This document shows positions 24,695 through 32,796 of a DNA stretch of 34,224 bases, piece by piece; within the stretch, counting starts at the first letter, position 1, and every line of letters begins with the position of its first letter. Origin of the DNA: Natronococcus jeotgali DSM 18795. Lineage in GTDB: Archaea; Halobacteriota; Halobacteria; Halobacteriales; Natrialbaceae. The DNA lies in NCBI RefSeq assembly GCF_000337695.1, contig NZ_AOIA01000091.1, forward strand, positions 7,711 to 41,934, read 5' to 3'. The notes under the pieces were generated by a model. The model saw only the letters and a program-made list of their open reading frames with translations. It did not search any database and was not told the DNA's origin. The position numbers and the translations under genes are program-made.

Positions 24695-25054
24695 CGGTAT
24701 CGACCTCCGACGTGTGGTTGTGTACGGACCATGGGTTTCTCTTCAGTATCACCTACCCGGAGGAAGGGTATAACGCTTTTGGGATTTTTGTACAATATTA
24801 CTGCTGTCTATCTCACCGCTATCCAACGGGAATATTTGTATAAGTTATGAAGATACGAAGGGTGCAGTAGCTGTCGGGCAACTCCGCTGGGGCGCGGTCG
24901 ATGGGGCTGAGGCGCGCTCGGATCGAACACTGTCACGTCCGATCGGTACCCGGTGCGGACGTCATCGCGATCGGACGGGGTATCCGCGGCGGAGATATCG
25001 GGACTAGTATTGACTGACCCAAACAATATTATACGAGCGTCACCTACGGGTGGT
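24695..25054. promoter_or_regulatory. AT-rich divergent control region (sulfur/redox genes)
   Basis: The 360 bases separate the TauE unit (minus) from the USP gene (plus). A minus-strand TATA-like GTTATACCC lies around 24767-24775. ACAATATTA occurs at 24792-24800 and TCCAACGGGAATATT at 24822-24836. On the right, TATTG-N11-CAATA (25008-25028) overlaps the TATA-like AATATTATA of the USP gene. No gene is supported within it. Confidence 0.6.
25008..25033 (+). promoter_or_regulatory. Operator-like dyad overlapping TATA box of the USP gene
   Basis: TATTG-ACTGACCCAAA-CAATA is a perfect 5-base-arm dyad at 25008-25028, running into AATATTATAC at 25025-25033, about 22-30 bases before ATG 25055. A protein bound here would block the basal promoter, so repression is the simplest reading. 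Confidence 0.5.
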
Positions 25055-25900
25055 ATGAAAGCGATCTGTGCGACCGACCTCTCCGCCGCCAGCGAGGCCA
25101 CGATCGAGAGCGAGACCTGCCTCGAGTGTCTCGGACGAATCGGCGTCGAGGAGATCCACCTCGTGACCGTGATCCCGTCGAACGTCCACGCGGGTATGCC
25201 CGGGATGGACTTCGAGGAACGGCGCGAGCGCGCGCTTGCGCGGTACCGTCGCGTCATCGAGGGGGCGGGCTTCGACGTCGACGCACACGTCGTCCGCGGC
25301 ACGCCCCACCGACGGATCAACGGGGTCGCGGAAGCGGTCGGAGCGAACCTGACGATCGTCGGTTCACGCGGGAAGAGTCCCCTCGAGAACCGCGTCATCG
25401 GCTCGACCGCGCGCAACCTCGCGCGGACGACTGTCGTACCGCTGCTCGTCAACCGGATCGAGCGCGAGGCGGACGACCCGGACGTGCTCCGGGAGCACCT
25501 GTTCCGGCGGATACTGTACGCGACGGATTTCTCGGAGAACGCCGAACGAGCCTTCGAGGCGTTCTCGTATCTCCGTCACGCGACCCGGGAGGCGACGCTA
25601 GTTCACGTGGAGACGCCGAAGGATCCGCCGCTGTCGAACGGCGACGATCCCGAGGCGCGACTCGCCGAGTTGGCGGCCCGGCTCGAGGACTGGGGGATCG
25701 AGACGCGAACCGAGATCCGCAGCGGCGATCCGGCGGACGAGATCCTCGCCGCGGAGGCCGACCACGAGCCGACGACGATCCTCGTCGGGTCACGCGGCCA
25801 CAGCAGGCTCCGCCGACTGATGCTCGGGAGCGTCTCCGAGGACGTCGTCACCCGGGCGAGCGGGAACGTCATGCTCGTTCCGCCGGACCGAGCGGCCTGA
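25055..25900 (+). CDS. Universal stress protein with two UspA domains (281 aa)
   Basis: Tandem USP. Domain 1 starts AICATDLSAASEATIES and ends with GSRGKSPLENRVIGSTARN. Domain 2 starts RILYATDFSENAERAF and ends GSRGHSRLRRLMLGSVSED. Both G-x2-G-x9-G-S loops are kept, so both probably bind ATP. It differs from the other two-domain USP in having ATDxS in place of PTDGS at the first strands, a variant common among USPs that sit near transporters. It is divergent from the TauE unit and precedes the thioredoxin gene by 179 bases, suggesting a role in the same stress response. Confidence 0.88.
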   Translation: MKAICATDLSAASEATIESETCLECLGRIGVEEIHLVTVIPSNVHAGMPGMDFEERRERALARYRRVIEGAGFDVDAHVVRGTPHRRINGVAEAVGANLTIVGSRGKSPLENRVIGSTARNLARTTVVPLLVNRIEREADDPDVLREHLFRRILYATDFSENAERAFEAFSYLRHATREATLVHVETPKDPPLSNGDDPEARLAELAARLEDWGIETRTEIRSGDPADEILAAEADHEPTTILVGSRGHSRLRRLMLGSVSEDVVTRASGNVMLVPPDRAA

Positions 25901-26023
25901 CCGAAGCGACGAATCGGAATCGCTCCGCCGCGGTACTCGAGTCGGGGGCGTGGGCGGAGCAGGTCCGTCGCCGACGGATCGTCGAGCGTCCCCGGCGCGG
26001 AACTGTACCCGTTCCGCCGACCC

Positions 26024-26039
26024 AATATTGTCCGTTGGA
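26024..26039 (+). promoter_or_regulatory. Shared motif AATATT-GT-CCGTTGGA upstream of thioredoxin
   Basis: The element AATATTGTCCGTTGGA lies 41-56 bases before the thioredoxin start and is preceded by GACCC. The minus strand of 24822-24836 reads AATATTCCCGTTGGA, identical apart from the C versus GT between the halves. Confidence 0.55.
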
Positions 26040-26079
26040 CGCAAAACTGTTATGATCGTGGGGCCCGTACCGTCGACCG

Positions 26080-26520
26080 ATGAGCGAGTCCATCGACGAC
26101 GAACGACGACGGATCCGCGAACGGAAGAAACGGGAGCTTCGCGAACGCCTCGAGAACGGGGGTGTCGCGGACGAAACTGGCGGCGCCGAAAGAGCGGCCA
26201 CGCCGGACGAGCCGATCAGCGTCGAGGGGAGCGACCACCTCGACGAGATCGTCGGAACGTACGGCGTCGTCCTCGTGGACTGCTACGCCGACTGGTGTGG
26301 CCCCTGCCAGATGCTCGAGCCGACGATCGAGTCCCTCGCCGCGGAGACCGACGCCGCCGTCGCGAAGGTCGACGTCGACCGCCACCAGCGACTGGCCCAG
26401 CGGCTCGGCGCCCGGGGAGTTCCGACGCTCGTCCTCTACGCTGACGGCGAACCGACCGAACGTCTGGTCGGTGCGCAGGATCGCGCGACGCTGGAGGGGC
26501 TCATCGAACGACACGCGTAG
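26080..26520 (+). CDS. Thioredoxin with charged N-terminal extension (146 aa)
   Basis: Thiol-disulfide reductase. The thioredoxin domain spans about residues 47-146, with active site DWCGPC (Cys73, Cys76), the cis-proline loop GVPTLVLY, and family residues around VDVDRHQRLAQRLGARG. The first ~45 residues are a highly charged Arg/Glu-rich segment (DDERRRIRERKKRELRERL) likely to form a helix or coiled coil, followed by a flexible linker. Such an extension could bind a partner protein. It has its own AT-rich upstream region and follows the USP gene. Confidence 0.9.
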   Translation: MSESIDDERRRIRERKKRELRERLENGGVADETGGAERAATPDEPISVEGSDHLDEIVGTYGVVLVDCYADWCGPCQMLEPTIESLAAETDAAVAKVDVDRHQRLAQRLGARGVPTLVLYADGEPTERLVGAQDRATLEGLIERHA

Positions 26521-26847
26521 CGCGTCGGATCCGGTGGTCGGGCGGGCGACGGCGCTTCGTAACCGCCGTTTTCGACGCGGTCGGCGGTACCGACGGTTCG
26601 GAAGCGCCGAACGCGCCCGCGAACGAACGGCTAGCGGGGGTTACCGGGGAGGACGCTCGAGCGGAGCGCGATTTCCCGTCGTCGGTGACCGACCGCGTCG
26701 TCACGGGCCGTCGCGGTCGGTCCGGCGTCGCGCGGATACCGCTCGGGGGCGTTCGAAAGTCCGCTGGGTTTCGACGGTCAGAACGCACCGCGTTCGGACG
26801 ACGTCCCGCCTGAAGCGTATAAGACTCCGGACGACGTCGTTCGACGT
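26521..26847. other. Intergenic region with ABC transporter promoter
   Basis: The 327 bases have no supportable gene. The element CGTATAAG at 26816-26823, 25-32 bases before the GTG start at 26848, is a well-placed TATA box. The rest is featureless GC-rich DNA. Confidence 0.5.
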
Positions 26848-27789
26848 GTGAGTACCGTGGAGTCGCCGCCGATCGAGCTCGAGTCGCTGACGAAGTACTA
26901 CGGCGACGTTCGGGGCGTCGAGGACCTCACGTTCGCCGTCGATGTGGGCGAGATATTCGGCTTTCTCGGTCCGAACGGCGCCGGGAAGTCGACGGCGATT
27001 CGCGTCCTCCTCGGACTGCTGAAACCGACCGACGGAACGGCGTCCCTGATGGGACGGAGCGTGACGAACCGAACCGAACTGCGAGAGGCGAAGCGCCGAC
27101 TCGGCTACCTCCCGAGCGACGTCACCTTCTACGACCGCGTGACGGGTACGGAAGTGCTCGATCACTTCGGGCGGTTGCGCGGCGACGAGCGCCGCGAGGA
27201 GCTCCTCGAGCGCTTTCCCGTCCCCCTCGACCGAAGCGTGAAGGCCTACTCGAGCGGCAACAGACAGAAGCTCGCCATCGTCGCGGCGTTCATGCACGAG
27301 CCCGAGCTGGCGATCATGGACGAGCCGACGTCCGGACTCGATCCCCTCGTCCAGAACGAGTTCTACGACCTGCTCGAGGAGCGACGAGACGCCGGCCGGA
27401 CGAGTTTCTTTTCCTCGCACATTTTGAGCGAGGTTCGTCGCGTCTGCGACCGCGTCGGGATCGTTCGGAACGGCCGGTTGATCGAACTCGACACCGTCGA
27501 CAACATCCTCGAGGAAGGCGGCACCGTCGTCACCGTTCGGCTGGCAGAGGACCCGCCGCCGTCGGCGCTCGAGTTCCCGGGCGTCGCGCGCGTCGATCGA
27601 CGGGGCGGCGAGTACCGACTCGTCCTCGCGCGGGAGTTCGACGCCCTGATCGAGCGCCTGGCCGAGTACACGGTCCTCGAACTGGAGATCCGCGAGGCGT
27701 CCATCGAGGACGTGTTCATGCACTTCTACGGAGACGCCGACCGCGGCGACGACGACTCGGCGGCCAACGGCGCCGACGCGCCGTCCTGA
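26848..27789 (+). CDS. ABC transporter ATP-binding protein, ABC-2 type (313 aa)
   Basis: ATPase subunit of an ABC-2 exporter. Walker A is GPNGAGKST. The signature region is YSSGNRQKLAI (an SSGN variant of LSGGQ). Walker B is LAIMDEPTSGLD, and the switch His is in FSSHILSEV. The C-terminal ~90 residues are the extra domain typical of drug or polymer exporters (DrrA/CcmA group). GTG 26848 is selected because it lies 25 bases after a TATA box and precedes the first beta strand by about a dozen residues. Its permease partner is presumably the gene at 29125, although a minus-strand gene lies between them. Confidence 0.92.
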   Translation: MSTVESPPIELESLTKYYGDVRGVEDLTFAVDVGEIFGFLGPNGAGKSTAIRVLLGLLKPTDGTASLMGRSVTNRTELREAKRRLGYLPSDVTFYDRVTGTEVLDHFGRLRGDERREELLERFPVPLDRSVKAYSSGNRQKLAIVAAFMHEPELAIMDEPTSGLDPLVQNEFYDLLEERRDAGRTSFFSSHILSEVRRVCDRVGIVRNGRLIELDTVDNILEEGGTVVTVRLAEDPPPSALEFPGVARVDRRGGEYRLVLAREFDALIERLAEYTVLELEIREASIEDVFMHFYGDADRGDDDSAANGADAPS

Positions 27790-27826
27790 CGCCGTCGGCT
27801 GCGGTACCGCCACCGCTGGCCGCCTT

Positions 27827-28966
27827 TCAGCGCCTGCGGACCCACCAGACCGTCGCGAGTGCGAGCGCGAGCGCGACGGCGACGAACGGGGCGGCGGAGT
27901 CGGCGTCGGCGTCCCCGTCGGTCTCGACGATCGCGACGGGAACCTGGACGGGGTCCGCGCTCGTTCGCTCGCCGGAACCGCCGTCGTACGCGATCGAGAG
28001 CGGCACGCTGGTCGTCGTCTCGACCGCGTCGGAGGACGCCTCGAGATCGAACCGCGCCGTCGCCGACTCGCCGGGGTCGAGCGCGCCGACGTACGCCGTC
28101 GGCGACTCGCTCGAGAGGGGCGGTCCGACCTCGATCGCGGCGGTCACCCCGGTCACCCGTCGGTCACCGACGTTTTCGATTCGGACCTCGTAGACGCGTT
28201 CCCCGTCGACGGGGACGCCGTCGGTGACGGGGGCGACGTCGAAATCGGGAGCGGCGACGACGCCGACCCCGAGCACCGACGGACCGCCGGTTCGAACCGG
28301 TTCGTCGCCGTCGTCGCTCTCGTTCGCACCGTCGTCGGGCGGTTCGAGGCGGTACTGAACGCTCGCGAACAGCGGATACGTTCCGGGTTCGACCCGCGCG
28401 GCCGTGACGTCGACGTCGACGTCGGCGGTCTCGCCGGACGAGAGTTCGTCGACGACGATCGACCGCGCCGACTGCGGCGACGCGGACGTACCGAGCGCCA
28501 CGGCCCCGTCGGCTGCACGCAGCGTCACGACGACGTCGGTCGCCCGTCGATCGCCGTCGTTCGTCACCTCGAGCGGAATCGGCCTCGACTCGCCCGCGCG
28601 GACCGAACGGTTCTCCGCGACTGCGACGGTGACGTTCCCCGTCGGACCCTGAACGATCTGGGGATCCGTCGCCGGGACGGTCGGCTCGATCGGCGGCTCG
28701 GTCGTCGGCGTGTCGTTCTCGGCGGGCGGCCCCGTCGCGGACTCGTTGTCGGCCACACCGACGGGCGGAGCGCCGCCGATCGGTTCGGCGGTCGGTCCGT
28801 CCACCGAGTCGTTTCGGGACTCGTTCTGTGGCGGCGCGGTCGTCTGCGTCTCGAGCAGCACCGTCGCCGCGACGGTTCCGATCGCCAGGACGACGACCAA
28901 CGAGAGGACGCCCGCAGCGACGACTACTCGACGTCGTCGGCTCGGCGTCTCCCCTCGGCGACCCAT
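27827..28966 (-). CDS. Secreted/surface protein with CARDB/COG1361-like domains and two membrane anchors (379 aa)
   Basis: Predicted surface protein. Residues about 12-36 form an N-terminal membrane helix after a basic start (MGRRGETPSRRRR). A Thr/Pro/Glu-rich linker follows (to ~100), which in haloarchaea may be glycosylated. Two Ig-like repeats of the CARDB/COG1361 type come next (PLEVTNDGDRRATDVVVTL and VRIENVGDRRVTGVTAAIE). A C-terminal helix with basic tail (ALALALATVWWVRRR) ends the protein. It is convergent to the ABC ATPase gene (38 bases) and divergent from the permease gene (158 bases), with a TATA-like GATTTATC at 28991-28998. The arrangement suggests an accessory role for the ABC system. 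Confidence 0.8.
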   Translation of the reverse strand: MGRRGETPSRRRRVVVAAGVLSLVVVLAIGTVAATVLLETQTTAPPQNESRNDSVDGPTAEPIGGAPPVGVADNESATGPPAENDTPTTEPPIEPTVPATDPQIVQGPTGNVTVAVAENRSVRAGESRPIPLEVTNDGDRRATDVVVTLRAADGAVALGTSASPQSARSIVVDELSSGETADVDVDVTAARVEPGTYPLFASVQYRLEPPDDGANESDDGDEPVRTGGPSVLGVGVVAAPDFDVAPVTDGVPVDGERVYEVRIENVGDRRVTGVTAAIEVGPPLSSESPTAYVGALDPGESATARFDLEASSDAVETTTSVPLSIAYDGGSGERTSADPVQVPVAIVETDGDADADSAAPFVAVALALALATVWWVRRR

Positions 28967-29082
28967 ATCCGCTCCGGGACGGTCGAGACGCCGATAAATC
29001 GTCCCGCCCGTTACCCCGCTGAAGGACCGATTACCGAACTGCCGTCGCGACAACCTCCCGTTACCTCGAGCAGGCGGGATCA

Positions 29083-29090
29083 CGTATAAG
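29083..29090 (+). promoter_or_regulatory. TATA box of ABC permease gene
   Basis: CGTATAAG at 29083-29090 is identical to the box before the ABC ATPase gene (26816-26823). It lies 35-42 bases before ATG 29125. The shared box suits coordinated expression of two separated genes. Confidence 0.55.
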
Positions 29091-29124
29091 CCACCGGCGT
29101 CCGTTAGGAAACGGGACGCGTCCG

Positions 29125-29925
29125 ATGCTCGATCTCACCGCGTTCGAAGCCCGTCGCCGACTCCGCGGATCCCTGCTACTCGCGGGTGCGATGGTCGCGC
29201 TGATCGTTCTGACCGTCGCGCTCTACCCGTCGATCCGGGAGACGGGGGCCGATCTCGACGCCTACCTCGAGTCGCTCCCGCCCGAGGCGACGCGGGCGTT
29301 CGTGGGGAACGTGACGACGCTGACGACGATCGAGGGCTACCTCGTCTCCCAACTCTACCAGTTCGGGTGGGTGTTGTTACTCGCGGTCTACTACGCCTAC
29401 GCCGCGGCCTCGACGGTGGCCGGGGAGGTCGAGCGCGGAACGATCGGGCTGACGCTGTCGCTGCCGGTGACGCGGTCTCGAGTCGTGGTCGGCAAGTTCC
29501 TGTCGCTCGTCCCGGGCGTCGTGCTGGTCAACGCCGTCACCGCCCTGGCGGTCTACGCCGGCGTGGTCCTCGTCGACGAATCGATCGACGCCGCGGATCT
29601 GTTCGCCGTGCACGCGTACTCGATCGCCTACCTGCTCTGCTGTGCCGGCGTCGGACTGCTCGCCTCCGTCGCGTTCGATTCCGTCCGTCGGGCACAGACC
29701 GTCGGCGCCGGATCGGTCTTCGGGATGTTCCTGCTCGATACGTTCACGTTCGATACCGACTACGAGTGGGTCGGCGACGTCGCGTTCTCCCGGTACTTCG
29801 ATCCGGGCGGGATCCTCGTCGACGGCGAGGTCTCGGGGGGCGATCTCTCGATCCTCCTGGTCGCCGTTGCGGTTCTCGTCGTCGCGAGCGGCGAGTACTT
29901 CGAACGGCGAGACCTCTCCGGGTGA
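29125..29925 (+). CDS. ABC-2 type permease (266 aa)
   Basis: Membrane subunit of an ABC-2 exporter with six predicted helices. Typical features are the short N-terminus followed by helix 1 (LLAGAMVALIVLTVALYPS), an extracellular loop, and the conserved stretch AGEVERGTIGLTLSLPVTRSRVVVGKFL between helices 2 and 3, seen as GTIGLTLSLPVTRSR. Substrate unknown. The gene product pairs most plausibly with the ATPase at 26848-27789; an independent unit is possible. It is convergent with the minus-strand flippase-like gene at 29996. Confidence 0.88.
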   Translation: MLDLTAFEARRRLRGSLLLAGAMVALIVLTVALYPSIRETGADLDAYLESLPPEATRAFVGNVTTLTTIEGYLVSQLYQFGWVLLLAVYYAYAAASTVAGEVERGTIGLTLSLPVTRSRVVVGKFLSLVPGVVLVNAVTALAVYAGVVLVDESIDAADLFAVHAYSIAYLLCCAGVGLLASVAFDSVRRAQTVGAGSVFGMFLLDTFTFDTDYEWVGDVAFSRYFDPGGILVDGEVSGGDLSILLVAVAVLVVASGEYFERRDLSG

Positions 29926-29995
29926 CCCGTCGCGTGGACGGAACGCGGTCCTGTTTTCCCTCGAGCGCGGCTCGGTCCGCGCGGGTCGCCCGCGG

Positions 29996-30955
29996 TCAGC
30001 GAGTTCCCTCGTACGCGAGAAACACCGCGGTGCCGAGCGCCGCGGCGTACCAGAGCGTCCCCACGCGAACGACCACCGTGGCCGCGGCCGCGACGGCCTC
30101 GGGGTAGCCGAACGCGACGAGCGCGCCGACCATCGACGCCTCCGTCGCCGCGAGCCCGCCGGGGAGCATCGACGCCGCGCCGACGACCGACCCGAGCCCG
30201 AAGACGAACAGCCCGAGCGCGACGCTGGCTTCGACGCCGAACCCGTCGAGGACCACCCAGAGGGCGAACCCCTCGAGCCCCCACGCGGCGAGACTGCAAA
30301 GCGTCGAGAGGACCAGCGGCCGGACCCGGAACAGCCGGTACGCGCTCTCGTACAATCGCTCGAGGTCGGTCGCGTGCCGACCGACGACCGGGAGCGACTC
30401 GAGCCCGCCGAGGATCGCCAGGGAGGCCCGCCGCCACCGGAGCAGGCCGATCCCGACCGCGACGATCCCGAGGACGACGACGACCGGGAGCGACGAGCGA
30501 CCGTAGACGACCAGCCCGAGCGCGGCCATCGCGCCGAGCGCGACGAGATCGGTCACGCGCTCGGCGACGACGACCGAGGCGGTCTTGCTCGCGGGGACGC
30601 CGCGCTCGTCTCGAAGGAACCACGCCTTCCAGACCTCGCCGGCCTTCCCGGGCGTGACCACCATCATCAGGCCGCTGAAGAAGGTGATCCCGCTCGCGCG
30701 GATCGACACGTCGATCTCGAGGCGGCGGAGGTAGTAGTGCCACTTCGCGAACCGGAAGGCGTACCCGACGGTCGTGAGGCCGACGACGGCGCCGAACGTC
30801 TTCCACTCCACCGTCGCGAGCGCGGCCAGCAGCGTCCCGACGTCCGCGTAGACGGCGAGCCCGAGGAAGACGACGACCGAGAGCAGCGCCGTCAGCCGGA
30901 CGCCGTGGCTCCGAACGATCGCCCGACCGCGATCGACGGCGGGTTCCCCGCTCAT
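29996..30955 (-). CDS. LPG-synthase-TM/UPF0104 flippase-like membrane protein (319 aa)
   Basis: Integral membrane protein of the lysylphosphatidylglycerol-synthase TM family (UPF0104), about eight helices. Family motifs are visible: FRFAKWHYYLRRL, VTPGKAGEVWKAWFLR and ASMLPGGLAATEASM. Members include the C-terminal half of AglD in Haloferax and proteins linked to lipid-linked sugar or lipid flipping. The start ATG 30955 overlaps the TGA of the PHP gene (ATGA), so translation is coupled. It is the last gene in the operon UbiA - PHP - this gene, which supports a job in moving or using a lipid-linked sugar (inference). Confidence 0.85.
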   Translation of the reverse strand: MSGEPAVDRGRAIVRSHGVRLTALLSVVVFLGLAVYADVGTLLAALATVEWKTFGAVVGLTTVGYAFRFAKWHYYLRRLEIDVSIRASGITFFSGLMMVVTPGKAGEVWKAWFLRDERGVPASKTASVVVAERVTDLVALGAMAALGLVVYGRSSLPVVVVLGIVAVGIGLLRWRRASLAILGGLESLPVVGRHATDLERLYESAYRLFRVRPLVLSTLCSLAAWGLEGFALWVVLDGFGVEASVALGLFVFGLGSVVGAASMLPGGLAATEASMVGALVAFGYPEAVAAAATVVVRVGTLWYAAALGTAVFLAYEGTR

Positions 30956-31659
30956 CGCGGCGGGGCCCGCCCCGGTGCGATCGCGTCGACCGCCCGATCG
31001 GAGAGCGCGAGGCCCTGATGGAGTTTCGTCGCGACGTGCCCCGAGAGGTACCGTCCGCGGCCGCCCGGTCGAACGCGCCCGTCTCGCAGGGCGTCCGCGA
31101 GCGTCCCGCCCCCCTTGACGACGGTGTGTGCGCGACCGAGTTCCATCGGGAAGTGCGCGTCGCTCCCGCCGGTCGCCGGCAGGTCGTTGGCGGTCGCGAA
31201 CGCCGCCGCGCGCTCGTTGAACCGGCGACAGACACACCGCGAGTTCACCGCCTCGACCCCGTCGACTGCGACGGCGAGGGCCTCGAGGTCGGTCCCGTAG
31301 GACTGTCGCAACGCGTCGAACGGGTGCGAGAGGACGGCCACGCCGCCCTGACGGTGGACGTGGTCGACGACCGCCATCGGGTCGGCCCGCGGCGGCGTCT
31401 CGGCCACCTCGAGCGCGAGCAGGTGCCCCTGCGTCGTCGTCACCTCGACCGCGGAGATCACCTCGAGGTCGTCCGGCGCGGCGTTTCGAACGGCCTCGAC
31501 GTTCGCGAGCGTGTCGTGGTCGGTGACGGCGATCCCGTCGAGTCCGGCGTCGACGGCCGCCGCGGCGACGCGCTCCGGTGGCGCCCTCGAGCACGGCGAG
31601 GCGTCGGTGTGGACCTGAAGGTCGTACCGGCGCGTCGCGGCGCCGTCGGACGCGGTCAC
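30952..31659 (-). CDS. PHP-domain phosphoesterase (235 aa)
   Basis: Predicted metal-dependent phosphoesterase of the PHP superfamily. Motifs: RYDLQVHTDASPCS (motif I), GLDGIAVTDHDTLANVEA, AVEVTTTQGHLLAL, VLSHPFDAL and GGSDAHFPMELG. The first His of the usual HxH is Gln in QVH, so one metal ligand is altered. The length is short, with no DNA polymerase or histidinol phosphatase additions. Start GTG 31659 overlaps the UbiA stop (GTGA), and its TGA overlaps the next ATG. Between a UbiA-like phosphoribosyltransferase and a flippase-like protein, it may dephosphorylate a lipid-linked sugar phosphate (inference). Confidence 0.85.
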   Translation of the reverse strand: MTASDGAATRRYDLQVHTDASPCSRAPPERVAAAAVDAGLDGIAVTDHDTLANVEAVRNAAPDDLEVISAVEVTTTQGHLLALEVAETPPRADPMAVVDHVHRQGGVAVLSHPFDALRQSYGTDLEALAVAVDGVEAVNSRCVCRRFNERAAAFATANDLPATGGSDAHFPMELGRAHTVVKGGGTLADALRDGRVRPGGRGRYLSGHVATKLHQGLALSDRAVDAIAPGRAPPR

Positions 31660-32573
31660 GCGATCACCTCGAGGATGCGGGACGGAACCCGGTAGCGGAC
31701 GCCGACGACGACGACGCCCCAGAGCGCGAGATTGGTGCGGAACGGTCGGTCGCCGAAGAGGTACTTCGGATCGCCGCCGACGTCCCTGGTGTACACGAGG
31801 TGGTGGTACCGGAATGCGGCGAAGAACGCGAACGGGAGCGTCGCCATCGTCCACTCGCCGCCGCCGAAGAACGTGTACAGCGAGTAGGAGACGATCAGCG
31901 CCGAGAGGACGACGACGAACAGGTGATCGAGCGTCTCCGGCGTGTACTCGGCGAGGGTGGCCCGCGACGCGGCCGCGTCCTCGACGGCGTCCATCTCGTG
32001 GCGTCGCTTGCCGATTCCGAGCATCAGCGCCGTGAGGAACGTACAGACGACGAGCCACGGGCTCAGGAAGACGTCGATGGCGACGACGCCCGCGACGGCC
32101 CGCAGCACGAAGCCGACGGCGACGATCAGTACGTCGACGAGAACGAGGTCTTTCAGGAACGCCGAGTAGAGCCCGTTCTGTACGAGGTACGCGACCACGA
32201 CGAGGAGAAACAGGGGTCCGAGATACCAGGAGAGCGCGATTCCCGCGGCGAACAGCAGGGCCGCGAACGTCACCGCGACGGGGATCGACACCTGCCCGCT
32301 GGCGATGGGGCGGTGTCGCTTCCGCGGGTGGTTGCGATCCGCCTCGAGGTCGGCGATGTCGTTGCCGATGTAGGTCGTGCCCGCGATCGCACAGAACGCC
32401 ACGATCGCGATCGCGACGTTTGCGACCGCGGCCGGATCGAACAGGCTCCCGGAGAAGACGATCCCCAGGAGGAGCACGCTCTGTTTGTACCACTGCCAGG
32501 GGCGGATCTCCCTCAACAGCCCGGTGACGCTCCCGACGAGGCGGTTCTGGACGGCGTAGCCGCGGGGGGACAT
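31656..32573 (-). CDS. UbiA family prenyltransferase, DPPR-synthase-like (305 aa)
   Basis: Intramembrane prenyl-phosphate transferase. The first Asp-rich motif reads GNDIADLEADRNHPRKRHRP (N-D-x2-D-x3-D-R-x-H-P), then IASG. The second region GIGKRRHEMD with a following RATLAEYT matches the KR-x2-E ... R-x2-L-x2-Y pattern of decaprenyl-phosphate phosphoribosyltransferase of mycobacteria, not archaeal DGGGP synthase. About nine helices are visible. It probably joins a polyprenyl phosphate to phosphoribosyl diphosphate or a similar sugar donor. ATG 32573 (MSPRGYAVQN) is preferred over upstream 32612. It is the first gene of the tightly overlapped operon with PHP and flippase-like genes. Confidence 0.87.
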   Translation of the reverse strand: MSPRGYAVQNRLVGSVTGLLREIRPWQWYKQSVLLLGIVFSGSLFDPAAVANVAIAIVAFCAIAGTTYIGNDIADLEADRNHPRKRHRPIASGQVSIPVAVTFAALLFAAGIALSWYLGPLFLLVVVAYLVQNGLYSAFLKDLVLVDVLIVAVGFVLRAVAGVVAIDVFLSPWLVVCTFLTALMLGIGKRRHEMDAVEDAAASRATLAEYTPETLDHLFVVVLSALIVSYSLYTFFGGGEWTMATLPFAFFAAFRYHHLVYTRDVGGDPKYLFGDRPFRTNLALWGVVVVGVRYRVPSRILEVIA

Positions 32574-32796
32574 GGTCTGTCTCCCCACCCCCAGAAGGAC
32601 CAAAAAACGCACCCGTTCGCTGGCAACCCCTTTAGAATCGTTCCGCCACCGGGACGAGGTGGGGGTTGATCACCGATCCGCGACGGTCGCGTCGGTTCGC
32701 CGTAGGCATCCCCTACGACGGTACGTGCCCCATTAACGGCGGTCTGGCGCCGACACACTCTTGATCCGCCGCGCCGATCTCGAGTTCGATCGCACG

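Noticed and set aside
24554-24850. 98-residue plus-strand frame across the TauE control region
   Set aside because: Antisense to the 48-residue gene and runs into the AT-rich promoter; no start signal.
24770-24850. AT-rich block considered as an insertion sequence remnant
   Set aside because: No terminal repeats, target duplication or transposase fragments; promoter elements explain it better.
26701-27813. 370-residue minus-strand frame opposite the ABC ATPase
   Set aside because: Shadow of the ATPase, which has full Walker A/B and signature motifs.
29642-31018. 458-residue plus-strand frame spanning the permease end and flippase gene
   Set aside because: Arg/Glu/Asp-rich low-complexity translation opposite a membrane protein gene.
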